From Misgurnus anguillicaudatus (taxonomy: Eukaryota > Chordata > Actinopteri > Cypriniformes > Cobitidae): a stretch of DNA of 64,000 bases. Shown here piece after piece: positions 12,171-23,840 of this stretch (position 1 is its first letter; each line of letters opens with the position of its first letter). The notes under the pieces are model-generated. The model did no database searches. It saw nothing but the letters and a program-made list of their open reading frames with translations, and was not told the DNA's origin. The DNA lies in assembly GCF_027580225.2 (NCBI RefSeq), contig NC_073358.2:26128501-26192500 (forward strand), read 5' to 3'. Position numbers and translations under genes: made by a program.

Positions 12171-13235
12171 GCAACTTTCGTATGCAGGAAATTTGATGAA
12201 AATGCTTAATTTTTGGAGTTTTGGAGTCTTTTGTTGAAATTACTACAAAGTCTACTATATTTTTGTCAAATGTCATTCTTCTATCCCTCGGGCACATTAT
12301 CAGTTAATCAGGTGTTTCTGTTGCCTAGGGATCGTGTCAAAACTCTCAAAGTAACAGCTCAGCTACAGTGTAAGCTACATTGCACAGAGTGACCTACTGT
12401 ATATGTAATGTGTCCCTGACTCACCATTAACTTTGCTGAGATAACAGTTTTGATTGTATGACTAAATTGGGCCCTGGACAAGAACAAGTACTTGCTACAA
12501 TGTTTTACACCCTCCGTCAGCAAGGTTCCACCACATCAGCCTCAAACAAAGGAGCGGTGATTTATCCACCATTTAAAAAAGCCAACTAGGAATTATCTGG
12601 AAAGGTCATCCTCAATTTCAGTATAGAAATGATCTTTTCCCACAATGTAATAAACATTTATCTGATCCTTTTATTGGCTTGATTAGAGCTGACAGCTTAG
12701 TTAAGCCGTTTTGCCTGGCCGTGCAGGGTCATGACAGTTAACGTTGCGAAAAGTTCCATTGGCCAGGTTTGGTATTCATTGAGGTTTGAAGAGAGAGGGA
12801 GAAAAAAAGGCAAGGACGACGGTCCTGCTCTCTATTATTACTGATATGGGCTGAAGGAGCTGCCTGACCTGGTCAAATTCATTTAGATGCCAATAAATAA
12901 AGCCTTTCATCTTCACCTGATGCTTACTCTCGTCTTTAGCCGAGTGTGGGTGTGTGAACAGGATGTACCAGTTTCCTTTGTGTTATTTCAAGGTGTTACT
13001 ACATGACAAACTTTTGTAAATAACTAACAACGTTGATCTCAGTATTTGTAGTATTTAGTATTTAAGATAAAGTGTCTCGTTTCTATGCCACAGTGTTATC
13101 AAATAGAATTGCAAAAATAAGGATTGTTTTCGAACAGGCAACACTCCTCCATCTTTCATTGGTCGTAAAAAAGATAGTCCCACGCACATTTACACCATTC
13201 ACTTTTTAGACATATCAAATCAAGAGAAACCATGG
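12171..13235. other. Intergenic; possible conserved noncoding stretch
   Basis: No gene was seen. About 12480-12940 is repeat-poor and of mixed composition, including TTTTATTGGCTTGATTAGAG and a GGTCATGACAGTTAACG block. It could be a regulatory element, but there is no direct evidence. Confidence 0.2.
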
Positions 13236-13873
13236 GTGTTTCTCAAAGGCGAGGATGTGCCCTAGGAAGGCTGTTTCCTATTACAGTCCTTCTGACGGTT
13301 CAAGGTTAGAGTCCTCCACAACTTTAAAAGCTAGAATGAGACGGTCTTATAAGTGTCCATGTCAACGTCATACCGGCTCCCAGCCCTGTCTTGTCATGAA
13401 AACTTTAAAGTAAGAAGATGAAGATAATGCAATTTATCACCACAAAAAGTTAATACAACTTTAATTCAGTTGTGAATGAGAATCATATATAAACCATTTG
13501 TGGTCTCCCAGACAGAATAGGTAGTTTAACATTGTGATTAATTTACAAAAAATCAAGTAAAATATACCTGACTTTGTGCATAAAACATGTTTTTGTCTTA
13601 CAAACAAAAACCCGCTTGTTTCCTGCCAATATTTGGCCTATATTTTAGAATGAAATTGGGTGATGAAAGTGCAATTTTATGTCTGTTTTTTGAATGTGTG
13701 CAAAGAATTGTGGGTGATTTGAGGGCACGAAGGACACAGTTAATGCATCCTTCAAAAGTGGCCAAATGAAGGGCACGAAACAGAGGCTGGATTCGATACT
13801 TTGACGAGGCGCAAAGATGTGGCAGCTGAGATATACAGCCTTCCTATGATGCATCTTCGTGTTCGGAAAACAC
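13236..13873. mobile_element. TIR MITE (GTGTTTCTC ends)
   Basis: The left end reads GTGTTTCTCAAAGGCGAGG and continues to CCTAGGAAGGCTGT. The complement of the right end reads GTGTTTTCCGAACACGAAG and continues to ATAGGAAGGCTGT. The inverted ends are diverged and no TSD is clear. The sequence resembles the element at 47925-48310. The two short frames inside are not recognisable. Confidence 0.5.
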
Positions 13874-14215
13874 AAAATGCTGGTTTCCTGTTAAAACTCT
13901 ATTGTCGCATTGTCAGACTGTGCACCAAGATATATTAGGGGCTGTTTACACCTGGTATTAAGATGCGTTTCAGCGATCGGATCATAAGTGGACAACGCTA
14001 AAGACAGGAAACAGTGTTCAAAGCGTTTTGAGCTCATCCACTATCGACCACATTCAGAGGTAGTCGAAGACACATCCGACCGGATTGCTTTTGTGGTATA
14101 AACCCGCATGTGGTCGAATGTGTTTGAACAGCCACAAGAGACTGCCTACTCTCCAACCATTGATCTAATGTGATGTACCGAGCACAATGTTTTACGTATT
14201 TTTTTGACTTCTAGC

Positions 14216-15028
14216 TTAAAGGGATAGTTTGGGCATAAATTATATTAAACCGATGATTAACTCACCCCGAAGCCGTCCGAGATGCACATGTCCATCACCC
14301 TTCAGACGAACACATTCTCAGTTACTTCAGAAATTCTCCTAGATCTTTCAGTTAATCAAATGTGAAGTTATGGTGTCCACGTCCTTCAAGTCCAAAAAAT
14401 GTGCATCCATCCCTCCCAAAACAAATCCAAACGGCTCCACGATGATAAACAAAGGCCCTCTGAGGGCAATCCGCACCGCCCCGTTGTAGAAATATCCACA
14501 TTTAAAACTTTATAAACAAAAAATAACTCGCTTCCGGTAATGATGCCATCTTAGTCGCATCCGCATTCAGGATGAGAGCTAATGCAGCTTACGGAGGTTT
14601 CTCTGCTGCTGCTCTGTGCCCCCGCCTCCAAATTTGTCTTACGTCACTAAGACAAGTGCATACACAACGCTAATACTCTCTTCTGAATACAGAGCAGTCT
14701 AAGATGGCGGCGCTACCAGAAGGTAGTTATTTTCGTTTATAAAGTTTTAAATATGTATATTTCTACGACAACACTGCGCGGATTACCCTCAGAAGCCCTT
14801 TGTTTTATCATCCTGGAGCCGTTTGGATTTCTTTGGGGAAGGATATATGCAAATTTTTTGGACTTGAAGGACGTGGACCCCGTAACTTTACTGTGTAGCA
14901 GCTGAAAGATATAAGACATTTTCTGAAAATGTGTTTGTCTGAAAAATGATGGACATATGCATCTCGGACGGCTTCGCGGTGGGTGGGTCATGGGTTTGAT
15001 ATCATTTTTGGCCGAACTGTCCCTTTAA
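14216..15028. mobile_element. Long-TIR fold-back element, TTAA ends
   Basis: The ends are TTAAAGGGATAGTTTGG and CCGAACTGTCCCTTTAA. The arms pair over about 300 bp, including the shared phrase AAGCCGTCCGAGATGCA. TTAA occurs at both ends (14216-14219, 15025-15028). It sits inside the left part of the GGCTGTTTACACC element. The 84-codon minus frame is arm sequence. Confidence 0.75.
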
Positions 15029-15818
15029 ACACAAAGTGTACAGTGCCATCTTTAGGCTTTCATTGATAAAACCAAAGCGGCAGATCTCCGCGTCTTTCAT
15101 TAGTTTTGATTTTGCGAGCGTGTAAAAGTTGCGCGATCTTATTTCATCAATTGCGCTGAAATATCAGAGAAAGCTCTTACATATACATGTACAAAACACA
15201 GTGCACTATCAACACAAGCTGCGGACTCTGACATAATATTGGTTCGCGTCAATTTAAATCCATAATTTTATTCCTTTTATGGCTTGGAGGATAATCATTG
15301 GTGAATGTCAATTCACGCCCCAGCAACCAATGAGAACACCTTATCAACCATTTTTTCAAGAGCTATAGCTCTGCATCAGAACATCGTAGATTCATGGGGG
15401 TAGGCTCTATTGACTCATTAACACCACTGTAACATTTTCACCCGAGTTGCCACTGCAAGCATCACTCACATTTCCTTAAGTGTTCTAGTTGTCAATCGTC
15501 CTTGAGAAGAAACCTTTTATATTCTTTTATCTGAAATCATAAGGTTTCCTTAAGTTCTTTAAACTGCTCATCCAAACTCAACTTTACTTCATTCTGTGCC
15601 CTTTTTGGCTTGACCCCGGTATAGCTGCTTGCAGCTATATTTTTCCTGCATGCGCTAAAACGAAAGCAGAGGGACTCGCCCACAGTCTCCACAGACCATC
15701 CCCTCACAGTAATCAGGACAGAAACAGACGAAAGTGGAGACGGATTTAAAAACCAGGTCTAAATGGAATGTGTTTTTCTCATCCACACTGAAAAAAATGA
15801 TTCATTCAATTTAATCAA

Positions 15819-16117
15819 TTTTTTTAAGGTAAGCGGTTGCAATCAATTTATTTAAGCTACATTTAAACAAAAAAATTTGTTGAACTTAATCAATTTTATT
15901 TAGTAACCCTAGTATAAAAAAGCTTAGTAATTTCTGCCATATTTAATTATGCTACATTCTCGTATATTATTTATTTATGACTGATGAAAAATTATTAATT
16001 GAATTTAATATTTTTTTTAAGGTAAGTGGTTGCAATCAATTTATTTTAGCTACATTTAAATAAACACATTTCATTGACTAACTTTCAACATTTTTAAGGA
16101 AATTGTTTGCAATCACT
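15819..16117. repeat. Subterminal repeat units of the CACTG element
   Basis: Units containing TTTTTAAGGTAAG-GGTTGCAATCAATTTATTT-AGCTACATTTAAA occur at about 15819-15870 and 16011-16062, with a weaker third at about 16089-16117. Repeated subterminal motifs of this kind are typical transposase-binding regions in CACTA elements; that function is inferred here. Confidence 0.5.
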
Positions 16118-16703
16118 AAAACAATATATAAAAATGACCCTTACATGGCTTTGCAAATACACCAAGTGGTAAGTTTAATGTTATTTTTTAATGTCAGCAA
16201 ATGTACAATAACAATTTCTTTGTGTGTACAAGTGTTTAAAACAAGTGCTCACTGCACATTCACAAAATATAAAATAAAAAAACACAGATGGAAAGAGGCC
16301 ACAATGTTTGTGAATCAATAAAACAGCACAAAAGTCAAAAACAGTAGTGCTGACTTCACACATTGCACAATAATTATTTTAAAAAAAAGTGTTACATTTT
16401 TACAGACAACAGTTATGAATCATTAAAAGCATTATTAAAATGTTTAAAACTATGGATTCCCAGGTCTTAAATTATAAACAGAGTAGACTGTGACATCTGG
16501 ACTAACATTTCATGCTGAGCATGCACATACATGTCTGCTACAAAATTTCAGTATTAAAGGTGCAGTGTGAAATTTTTAGAAGGATCTTTTGACAGAAATG
16601 CAAAATAATATACAAAACTATATTATCAAAGGTGTATAAAGACCTTTCATAATGAACCGTTATGTGTTTATTGCCTTAGAACAAGACCTTTTCATCTACA
16701 TAC

Positions 16704-17202
16704 TGTCACGGTAGGAAAATCCATTGTTTTCCTCCGTGTCATGTTTGTGTGTGTGTTGTTCACTTACCCTGCCATGTGCTCGTTAGAGCGATCCCTTTCA
16801 CCTGTGTGTTGATTGTCTCGCTCCAGCTGTTCATCATTACATCATCTCCATAAAGACTCACCTGACTTTCTGTTCCCTGCCAGATTCTATTGTTTGCTCA
16901 GTCTTCGTGTTGCTTGGTTGTTCCCTGTGCTTTGGATTACGTGTTTCAGTTGGATGTGTATTGTCGTCGTCGTCTTCGTGTGGATGTTCCGTGTCAGCCT
17001 GGATTTCACCACTGCTCACCACTCCACCAACGTCGCACTCAAAACACCAACTTCCACCGTAGTCATCGTCACCATTGCCAACAACAACACCGGACTGGAT
17101 TACTTCCGCATTTGACTTTGAATACTCTCTCTTTGTTTATATTTAATAAACATTGTTCATTTTTTCACCTGCGTTTGCTTCCGTCTTTTACAAGTCATTA
17201 CA
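16704..17202 (+). repeat. 5' LTR of gypsy element
   Basis: TG...CA bounded and 499 bp long. It carries AATAAA at 17145-17150 as a likely polyadenylation signal near its 3' end. The 100-codon frame inside it is repeated exactly in the 3' LTR and is not a gene. No obvious tRNA primer-binding site (TGG start) was found immediately after it at 17203-17219. Confidence 0.95.
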
Positions 17203-17219
17203 GAAGAATCTGGCCAAAC

Positions 17220-18176
17220 ATGGAAGCAGCAGGTGGCCAGCCGATCTCCGTGTTGGAGGAGTTTCTCCAGCGATCTCTGGCTCGTATGGATCATCAGGAT
17301 CAAACCATCGAGGACATGCGGAAGGCCGTCCAGGCAATGGTGGCGAAGGTTTCCGAGCTCTCTCAGCGATCTCCGAACATCACGCCTCCCACTGCGCCAC
17401 CCATGCCGCCCGCACCATCTTCACCTCCAGGGGGTAGTTTCATCCAGGAACCGAGACTGCCAATCCCGGAGAAATATGCCGGTGAGCCCAACTACTGTCG
17501 TACTTTTCTCTCTCATTGTTCTCTACATTTCGCCCAACAGCCCCGGACATTCTCGCTTGAGGAGACCAAAGTGGCGTTCACGCTCTCGCTGCTCTCGGGC
17601 AAGGCTGCCCTCTGGGGGACGGCGGTATGGGAAAACCACGACAGCTGTTGTTCCTCGTTCGCCTCGCTTTCCGAAGAAATTAAGAGGGTTTTCGATCGCT
17701 CCGTCGCCGGGAGGGAGGCCGCCCGGCTCCTCACGGATCTCCAGCAGGGGGAGCGGTCGGTCTCGGACTATGCCATCGAGTTCCGTACCCTGGCGGCGGA
17801 GTGCAGGTGGAACGAGGAAGCGCAGTGGGACCATTTCCTGCATGGGTTGGCGGATCGGATCCATCGAGAGATCATCACGGCGGAATTACCGAAGTCGCTC
17901 AACGGTCTGGTGGACTTGGCGATCCGGGTTGACGCACGCCTGTCTACCGTTGCCAGAAGGAAGACTCAAGTTCTGCCCCTACGTCAAGCGGAGTCCACGG
18001 ATTCTCCCATCGAAGTTTCCGACGGTGGTCTCTCAGATCCGGAACCCATGCAGGTGGGTCGAGCTCGGTTACCCTGGAAGGAGAGGAATCGGCGGAGATC
18101 CTTGGGTCTTTGCCTATACTGTGGTGAGTCGGGTCACCAATGTCAGAGGTGCCCGGTAAAAGACCAAGCCCGATAG
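17220..18176 (+). CDS. gag: Gypsy Gag polyprotein
   Basis: 318 codons. The start chosen is the ATG at 17220, 18 bases past the LTR. The longer open frame begins inside the LTR and would make a non-homologous leader. After a coiled-coil-like N terminus (about residues 10-55) and a Pro-rich linker comes a retrotransposon gag region (about 85-250). Near the C terminus is one CCHC zinc knuckle, C298-C301-H306-C311 ([14 protein letters not shown]), which binds RNA. The protein should form the cytoplasmic particle that packages element RNA. It overlaps pol by 37 nt in a different frame. No stop or frameshift interrupts it. Confidence 0.9.
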   Translation: MEAAGGQPISVLEEFLQRSLARMDHQDQTIEDMRKAVQAMVAKVSELSQRSPNITPPTAPPMPPAPSSPPGGSFIQEPRLPIPEKYAGEPNYCRTFLSHCSLHFAQQPRTFSLEETKVAFTLSLLSGKAALWGTAVWENHDSCCSSFASLSEEIKRVFDRSVAGREAARLLTDLQQGERSVSDYAIEFRTLAAECRWNEEAQWDHFLHGLADRIHREIITAELPKSLNGLVDLAIRVDARLSTVARRKTQVLPLRQAESTDSPIEVSDGGLSDPEPMQVGRARLPWKERNRRRSLGLCLYCGESGHQCQRCPVKDQAR

Positions 18177-21100
18177 TAAAACAGAGGCTACTATCGGGCA
18201 GGATCTCCGCACAGAAGACCTCTACTACATCCACTCTCCTTCCGGTGAGACTACGGTGGTCCACTATGTCACACTCGGGGCACGCACTTCTGGATTCGGG
18301 GGCGGAGGGCAACTTCATCGACAGCTCACTAGCACGTAAGCTCAAGTTACCTTTCACTGTACTCACCCACCAGATTGCGCCCTTCGCCCTCAATGGACAT
18401 CAGTTACCCACGATCAAGTACACCACAGCACCTAACACACTCATCACTTCCGGAACCCCCACAGAGACTATTTCATTTTTTATTACTGACACTGCTCTCT
18501 CTCCCAGAGTTCTTGGTCATCCGTGGCTTCATTCCCATAACCCAAGAATTGACTGGAAACTGGGTTCTGTTACCAGCTGGAGCGAGGAGTGTCATAAGTC
18601 CTGTCTTGTCTCTGCTTGTGTTTCTGTGTCTGAGTCTGTGTTTCAGGGGAAAGCAGTGGATTTGTCTACCGTGCCCGCGGAGTACCATGACCTGAAGGAG
18701 GTGTTCAGTAAGTCGCGGGCTGATTCTCTTCCTCCTCATCGTCCCTATGACTGTGCGATAGACTTATTGCCAGGTACGTTTCCGCCTAAGGGCAAGTTAT
18801 ACTCTCTGTCTGTTCCGGAGATGGAGGCCATGGAGAAATATATTTCTGATTCTCTGGCAACGGGGTTCATTCGCCCTTCCTCATCTCCAGCGGGGGCGGG
18901 GTTCTTTTTTGTGGGGAAGAAGGACGGATCCTTGCGACCTTGTATTGACTACCGAGGGTTGAACAACATCACGGTAAAGAATACTTATCCTTTGCCGTTG
19001 ATGTCTTCAGCTTTCGAGAGGTTGCAGGGAGCGTCCGTTTTCACTAAATTGGACTTACGTAATGCATATCATTTGGTTCGCATCAGGAAGGGGGATGAAT
19101 GGAAGACTGCGTTTAACACCCCTCGTGGCCATTTTGAGTACTGCGTGATGCCTTTCGGTCTCACGAACTCGCCGGCAGTCTTCCAAGCACTCGTTAATGA
19201 CGTGTTGCGAGACATGGTAGACCAGTTCATATATGTTTACCTGGATGACATATTGATTTTTTCTTCGTCTCTCCAGGAACATTTGCAACACGTACGACGA
19301 GTGCTTCTGCGGTTGTTAGAGAATGGGCTTTTTGTCAAGGCGGAAAAATGCGTTTTTCATGCACAGTCTGTTTCTTTTTTAGGACACATCATTTCGACTG
19401 AGGGTGTTCGCATGGATCCTGAGAAAGTTAAGGCTGTGGTAGATTGGCCATCCCCAGAGTCTCGCAAGGCCCTGCAGAGATTTCTGGGGTTCGCCAATTT
19501 TTACCGGCGTTTCATTCGCAATTTCAGCCAACTAGCCGCACCTCTGACCGCTTTGACTTCCCCTGGTTTGACGTTCAGGTGGTCAGACGCAGCTGAGGCT
19601 GCGTTTGCCAAACTGAAAAGCTGCTTTGTTTCAGCTCCCATTCTTGTAACCCCTGATCGTTCACGTCAATTCATAGTGGAGGTCGACGCGTCAGAGGTGG
19701 GGGTAGGAGCAGTGTTGTCCCAGCGCGCATCCTCAGACGGAAAGGTTCATCCTTGCGCGTATTTTTCCCATCGTTTATCTCCTGCGGAAGTTAATTATGA
19801 CATTGGCAATCGAGAGTTGTTGGCGGTCAAGCTAGCACTGGAAGAATGGCGTCACTGGCTTGAGGGGTCGGGTGTACCTTTCATTGTATGGACGGACCAT
19901 AAGAATCTCGAATACATTAGAACTGCCAAAAGACTTAACTCCAGGCAGGCTCGGTGGGCATTGTTTTTCGGACGTTTCGATTTTACACTTTCTTACCGGC
20001 CGGGTTCCAAAAACATCAAACCCGATGCTTTATCCCGTCTTTTTGAGCGTTCCGATCGTACTGCTACTCCCGAGCCTATTTTACCAGAGAAAATCATTAT
20101 CTCTGCGCTCAGATGGGAGGTCGAATCGAAGGTTTTGACAGCCTTAGAAGGGGTAACGCCCCCGGCTCGCTGCCCACCGAACCGTTTATTTGTGCCGGAA
20201 GGGTTACGGTCAGACGTTCTCCAGTGGGGTCATGGTTCCAGTGTTGCTTGTCACCCAGGGGTTAGTAGAACTAGGTTTCTAGTCAAGCAACGATTTTGGT
20301 GGCCTGGTATGGCTCGTGACGTCCACGACTTCGTCTTGGCTTGTTCGGTTTGTGCCGTTGGTAAGACTTCCAATCGTCCTCCAGATGGGTTACTTTTACC
20401 GCTGTCTGTCCCTTCGAGACCCTGGTCCCACATTTCGCTAGATTTTATTACCGCCCTCCCACCCTCTAAGGGTAATACGGTGATTTTGACCGTAGTGGAC
20501 CGGTTCTCGAAGGCGACCCATTTCATTCCCTTGCCCAAATTACCGTCAGCCAAGGAAACAGCGGTAGCTGTCATTGACCACGTCTTCCGAATACATGGCC
20601 TCCCGACAGACGTGGTCTCTGACAGGGGTCCCCAGTTTGTGTCCAAATTTTGGCGAGAGTTCTGCAAATTGCTAGGGGCGACTGTTAGTCCTTCATCCGG
20701 GTTTCATCCCCAGAGCAACGGTCAAACCGAGCGAGCCAATCAGGACGTCGAAAGGGTGTTGCGATGTCTGGTTTCCAAGAATCCTTCGTCCTGGTGTCAG
20801 CAACTCTCAATTGTGGAGTACGCACACAATTCTCTGCCGGTGTCATCTACGGGCATGTCTCCATTTAAGTGTAGTTTAGGGTACCAACCACCTAATTTTG
20901 TCAGTACTGAATCCGAGGTGTCGGTTCCCTCCGCAAACGCACTAGTCCAGAGGTGCCACCGCACCTGGATCAGAGCTCGCAGAGCTCTGCTCCAGGCAAG
21001 GTCACGCACCAAGGCCAAGGCCGATCGCCACCGGTCGAAGCCTCCCCGATACGTCGTCGGTCAAAGAGTGTGGCTTTCTACCCAGAATATTCCGATGCGG

Positions 21101-21499
21101 TCCGTCTCGAATAAACTTGCTCCCAAATTTATTGGCCCGTTTTCTGTTACCAAAATCATTAATCCGGTAACAGTGCGTCTTAGCCTTCCTCCTGCGTACA
21201 GGAGGGTTCACCCCGTCTTTCATGTCTCCAAAATTAGACCGGTGATTTCTTCCCGTCTTAATCCGCATACCCCGGTTCCCCCTCCGCCTCGTATCGTTAA
21301 TGGGGAGACCACTTATTCGGTTAACCGTATTCTGGACTCCAGACGGAGGGGACGCGGATTTCAGTACTTGGTGGATTGGGAAGGTTACGGTCCGGAGGAG
21401 AGAAGGTGGGTTCCTGCTCGGGACATACTGGATCACCGCCTTATTGATGAGTTCAATCAACAGGTAAAGCAGGCTGGGAACGCCGAGGGGCGTTCCTAG
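18140..21499 (+). CDS. pol: Gypsy Pol polyprotein with chromodomain
   Basis: 1119 codons, uninterrupted, in the -1 frame relative to gag. In order: aspartic protease with LLDSGA (Asp52-Ser-Gly-Ala); reverse transcriptase with the catalytic YLDD at 367-370; RNase H with DAS at 516 and TDHKN near 585; integrase with an HHCC zinc finger (one His near 698, C735/C738) and the catalytic triad D768, D828, E864 (35 residues between the last two); and a C-terminal chromodomain at about 1059-1108 ([22 protein letters not shown]). Chromodomains in this family guide integration to modified histones. Expression probably requires a -1 frameshift in the gag overlap, or reinitiation at 18140. The Pro-Asp-Ala stretch KPDALSRL after RNase H is typical of the family. 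All catalytic residues are present. Confidence 0.95.
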   Translation: MSEVPGKRPSPIVKQRLLSGRISAQKTSTTSTLLPVRLRWSTMSHSGHALLDSGAEGNFIDSSLARKLKLPFTVLTHQIAPFALNGHQLPTIKYTTAPNTLITSGTPTETISFFITDTALSPRVLGHPWLHSHNPRIDWKLGSVTSWSEECHKSCLVSACVSVSESVFQGKAVDLSTVPAEYHDLKEVFSKSRADSLPPHRPYDCAIDLLPGTFPPKGKLYSLSVPEMEAMEKYISDSLATGFIRPSSSPAGAGFFFVGKKDGSLRPCIDYRGLNNITVKNTYPLPLMSSAFERLQGASVFTKLDLRNAYHLVRIRKGDEWKTAFNTPRGHFEYCVMPFGLTNSPAVFQALVNDVLRDMVDQFIYVYLDDILIFSSSLQEHLQHVRRVLLRLLENGLFVKAEKCVFHAQSVSFLGHIISTEGVRMDPEKVKAVVDWPSPESRKALQRFLGFANFYRRFIRNFSQLAAPLTALTSPGLTFRWSDAAEAAFAKLKSCFVSAPILVTPDRSRQFIVEVDASEVGVGAVLSQRASSDGKVHPCAYFSHRLSPAEVNYDIGNRELLAVKLALEEWRHWLEGSGVPFIVWTDHKNLEYIRTAKRLNSRQARWALFFGRFDFTLSYRPGSKNIKPDALSRLFERSDRTATPEPILPEKIIISALRWEVESKVLTALEGVTPPARCPPNRLFVPEGLRSDVLQWGHGSSVACHPGVSRTRFLVKQRFWWPGMARDVHDFVLACSVCAVGKTSNRPPDGLLLPLSVPSRPWSHISLDFITALPPSKGNTVILTVVDRFSKATHFIPLPKLPSAKETAVAVIDHVFRIHGLPTDVVSDRGPQFVSKFWREFCKLLGATVSPSSGFHPQSNGQTERANQDVERVLRCLVSKNPSSWCQQLSIVEYAHNSLPVSSTGMSPFKCSLGYQPPNFVSTESEVSVPSANALVQRCHRTWIRARRALLQARSRTKAKADRHRSKPPRYVVGQRVWLSTQNIPMRSVSNKLAPKFIGPFSVTKIINPVTVRLSLPPAYRRVHPVFHVSKIRPVISSRLNPHTPVPPPPRIVNGETTYSVNRILDSRRRGRGFQYLVDWEGYGPEERRWVPARDILDHRLIDEFNQQVKQAGNAEGRS

Positions 21500-21509
21500 G
21501 GGGGAGGGT
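21498..21509 (+). other. Polypurine tract of gypsy element
   Basis: AGGGGGGAGGG lies immediately before the 3' LTR start (21512). This is where plus-strand DNA synthesis is primed in LTR retrotransposons. It begins at the pol stop codon. Confidence 0.8.
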
Positions 21510-21511
21510 AC

Positions 21512-22010
21512 TGTCACGGTAGGAAAATCCATTGTTTTCCTCCGTGTCATGTTTGTGTGTGTGTTGTTCACTTACCCTGCCATGTGCTCGTTAGAGCGAT
21601 CCCTTTCACCTGTGTGTTGATTGTCTCGCTCCAGCTGTTCATCATTACATCATCTCCATAAAGACTCACCTGACTTTCTGTTCCCTGCCAGATTCTATTG
21701 TTTGCTCAGTCTTCGTGTTGCTTGGTTGTTCCCTGTGCTTTGGATTACGTGTTTCAGTTGGATGTGTATTGTCGTCGTCGTCTTCGTGTGGATGTTCCGT
21801 GTCAGCCTGGATTTCACCACTGCTCACCACTCCACCAACGTCGCACTCAAAACACCAACTTCCACCGTAGTCATCGTCACCATTGCCAACAACAACACCG
21901 GACTGGATTACTTCCGCATTTGACTTTGAATACTCTCTCTTTGTTTATATTTAATAAACATTGTTCATTTTTACACCTGCGTTTGCTTCCGTCTTTTACA
22001 AGTCATTACA
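21512..22010 (+). repeat. 3' LTR of gypsy element
   Basis: Same length as the 5' LTR, with one apparent substitution (A at 21973 for T at 17165). It ends TTACA at 22010 and is followed by the duplicated CATAC. The 152-codon frame that runs out of it into the flank is not a gene. Confidence 0.95.
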
Positions 22011-22329
22011 CATACACCGAGGGTCCCCTTACATGGAAGTCGCCATTTTGTGCTGCCATTTTTTTTACAGAAGCCCTTAAAGGACAATTTTTTGCTAAGT
22101 TGTCTCCAACGATGACATGTTTGTCCTTCTCTATGTGTTTCAAAAGCGAGGAGTGAGCCGTGGACTAAGCCATTGGTTGCAACTCGCAACCTCACCACTA
22201 GATGCCGCTAAAATTTACACACTGCACATTTAAAACGTTTTTCAGTCCTTGAATTTTTGGGGAGAGCTTTAGAATCCATCTGCATAATGAATTTCTAAAA
22301 AATTTCAAAAAAGTAGTATTTTAGTTCTT

Positions 22330-22510
22330 TGGGGTACGCCAAATTAAACACATAAATTGTACCCAGCATCAATGCAGGCTTGTGCCACAGATTTGAGCTG
22401 CTCAAGAATCATCACTCCAACAACGATTCCAATATCGTCATAGTCGCCAAGAACACCTTCTTACTTTTTGATTACACATATGCCCATGGTGATGTTTTCC
22501 GGGTCTTTCA
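22330..22510 (-). pseudogene. Decayed coding fragment inside CACTG element
   Basis: On the minus strand the frame reads PENITMGICVIKK, a stop, then GDYDDIGIVVGVMILEQLKS and VAQACIDAGYNLCV, then another stop. This resembles a C-terminal segment found in many predicted repetitive fish proteins (ENVTIG..., DIGIVVEG..VL..L.SVA.AC type), often carried inside DNA transposons. The parent family is recalled, not verified. Two in-frame stops make this copy non-functional. It may be a relic of gene capture by the CACTG element. Confidence 0.45.
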
Positions 22511-22650
22511 ATAAGTCATCTTGTTGACTGTCCTACATTTAAATAAAAATAAGCTGTTATTAGAGATTGTTCTGATTCATAACACTTTGACAAGTCTACA
22601 GGCAAGGGTAATTACCAAAACTATGACACCCCTGTTGCCCATATATTATA

Positions 22651-23029
22651 CAGTGCCCTCCATTAATATTGGGACAGAGTGCACACTTTGAGCTGTATTT
22701 AGAGGGTATTCACAAATTCTAATTTGTCTTAAGGATTTAGGAATTTCAGTCGTTTAAATGGGCCAAACGTAATGGGACAGTTGATTTAAAAGCTGTAATG
22801 CACATGAATTTTGTATTTGTTAAATAATTTCCTCATATATGAAGCATGTTGTGGTCTGAAGTTGAAGTTTGGCATTTGGACGCTGTGGCTGTAAACACAC
22901 ATCATGTACACAATTCACGTCCATAAAACAACTTTTAAGCGAACTGTCCCATTATATTTGGCCCTGAAATACACTGAAATACATTTTTACATATATAATA
23001 ACATATCCCAATATTTATGAAGGGCACTT
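22651..23029. mobile_element. Tc1/mariner-type MITE
   Basis: The left end TA-CAGTGCCCTCCATTAAT with AATATTGGGAC is mirrored at the right by TCCCAATATTTATGAAGGGCAC. CAGTGCCCTCC termini at a TA site are typical of Tc1/mariner non-autonomous elements in fish. The right TA is blurred by the adjacent TG/TA microsatellite. Confidence 0.6.
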
Positions 23030-23030
23030 T

Positions 23031-23035
23031 GTGTG

Positions 23036-23120
<85 letters not shown>
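23031..23120. repeat. TG/TA microsatellite
   Basis: GTGTGTATATATATAT followed by an essentially pure TG tract (about 23049-23120). A minus-strand frame of repeated Thr-His is an artefact of this tract. Confidence 0.95.
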
Positions 23121-23122
<2 letters not shown>

Positions 23123-23840
23123 GCAACTCCGAGAAAGCGAAAACATAGTGGAACTGCCGGTAAGCACTGCAGCTTTTAAATTTGGACAATTGTTAACGAA
23201 TTTATCGTGACGTCAATATTAAAACATGTTATGAGATGTCGCCACTGATATATTTATAAGCAGCATGCAAAAACATCTCTCTGACACTTTTAAAAAACTT
23301 TTATATAGTACTGGCAAGCACAAAGTCTAACAATAAGCGAGTTAATAACAGACAAGGCCAACATGAGAGCCAGGGAATCCCAGTCAGAGATGTAGCCCAG
23401 AGAGGGCGGTGGTCAGTGGGGCGAGTAAACACTGACGTCCGCTCTCTGGTTCTCACGTACCGAAGCTTCCTTAAGCAAACGTTCAAACAGACGCTCTCTT
23501 AACTTATCGACTGCATATTTGAATATTATACATATATATTCTCGACTGAACTAATCTTAAAACTACATCTTGTGACAAAGAAACGCTAATATTAAGAAAC
23601 GGCTTGTTATGAGATTCAAAACAGCCGAGTGAAATCCGTGGCGGAAGAAAGTAGTTCCCAAACAAAGTGGCTTTTAAAATAAGTCTGTTGTTGTTTTCTA
23701 GTTTTCGTTTTTCAAACGTGTGCCGTCGAACTGTTGTATAAAAGCAATTTCTCTCTCTGAGTCGTGTGGTATTTGGTTAACTTATATCATCACGGCTGGG
23801 ATTGCCTCCAGCACTCTGCCTGGAGGAGCTCTCTTATAAA
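23121..23840. repeat. Angel-like repeat, copy 1 (lacks THAP insertion)
   Basis: This block matches about 57418-58045 plus 59340-59600 almost phrase for phrase (GGAACTGCCGGTAAGCAC, AAGGCCAACATGAGAGCCAGG, CGTGTGCCGTCGAACTGTTG). It lacks the element inserted at 58046-59339 in the second copy and so provides an empty site at about 23590-23600. It also lacks about 150 bp present at 57630-57790. Its left end is cut by the TG microsatellite, and the terminal palindrome is decayed. Confidence 0.75.

Larger units (their letters stand above)
16704..22010 (+). mobile_element. Full-length Ty3/gypsy chromovirus retrotransposon
   Basis: A 5,307-bp element bounded by 499-bp LTRs (16704-17202 and 21512-22010) that begin TGTCACGG and end TTACA. 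The insertion duplicated CATAC (16699-16703 and 22011-22015). The LTRs differ at one site by eye (T at 17165, A at 21973). Internally there is gag (17220-18176), then pol (18140-21499) in the -1 frame, with protease, reverse transcriptase, RNase H, integrase and a C-terminal chromodomain, followed by a polypurine tract. No envelope gene is present. The near-identical LTRs and open frames point to a recent, possibly still competent, insertion. Confidence 0.95.
16554..22233. mobile_element. TTAA MITE split by the gypsy insertion
   Basis: The left part (16554-16703) begins TTAAAGGTGCAGTGTGAAATTT. The right part (22011-22233) ends AAATTTACACACTGCACATTTAA. Together they form one inverted-repeat element of about 370 bp with TTAA at both borders. 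The gypsy element lies between the halves and duplicated CATAC. The MITE was therefore in place first. Confidence 0.75.

Noticed and set aside
16890..17219. Upstream extension of the gag frame into the LTR (110 codons)
   Set aside because: The extension lies in the LTR, the same frame recurs in the 3' LTR, and it has no gag similarity; the ATG at 17220 fits the family.
17233..18159. 308-codon plus-strand frame over gag
   Set aside because: Arg/Ser-rich reading in another frame of gag with no motif; a shadow of the GC-rich gag sequence.
22935..23189. Thr-His repeat protein
   Set aside because: Translation of the TG microsatellite.
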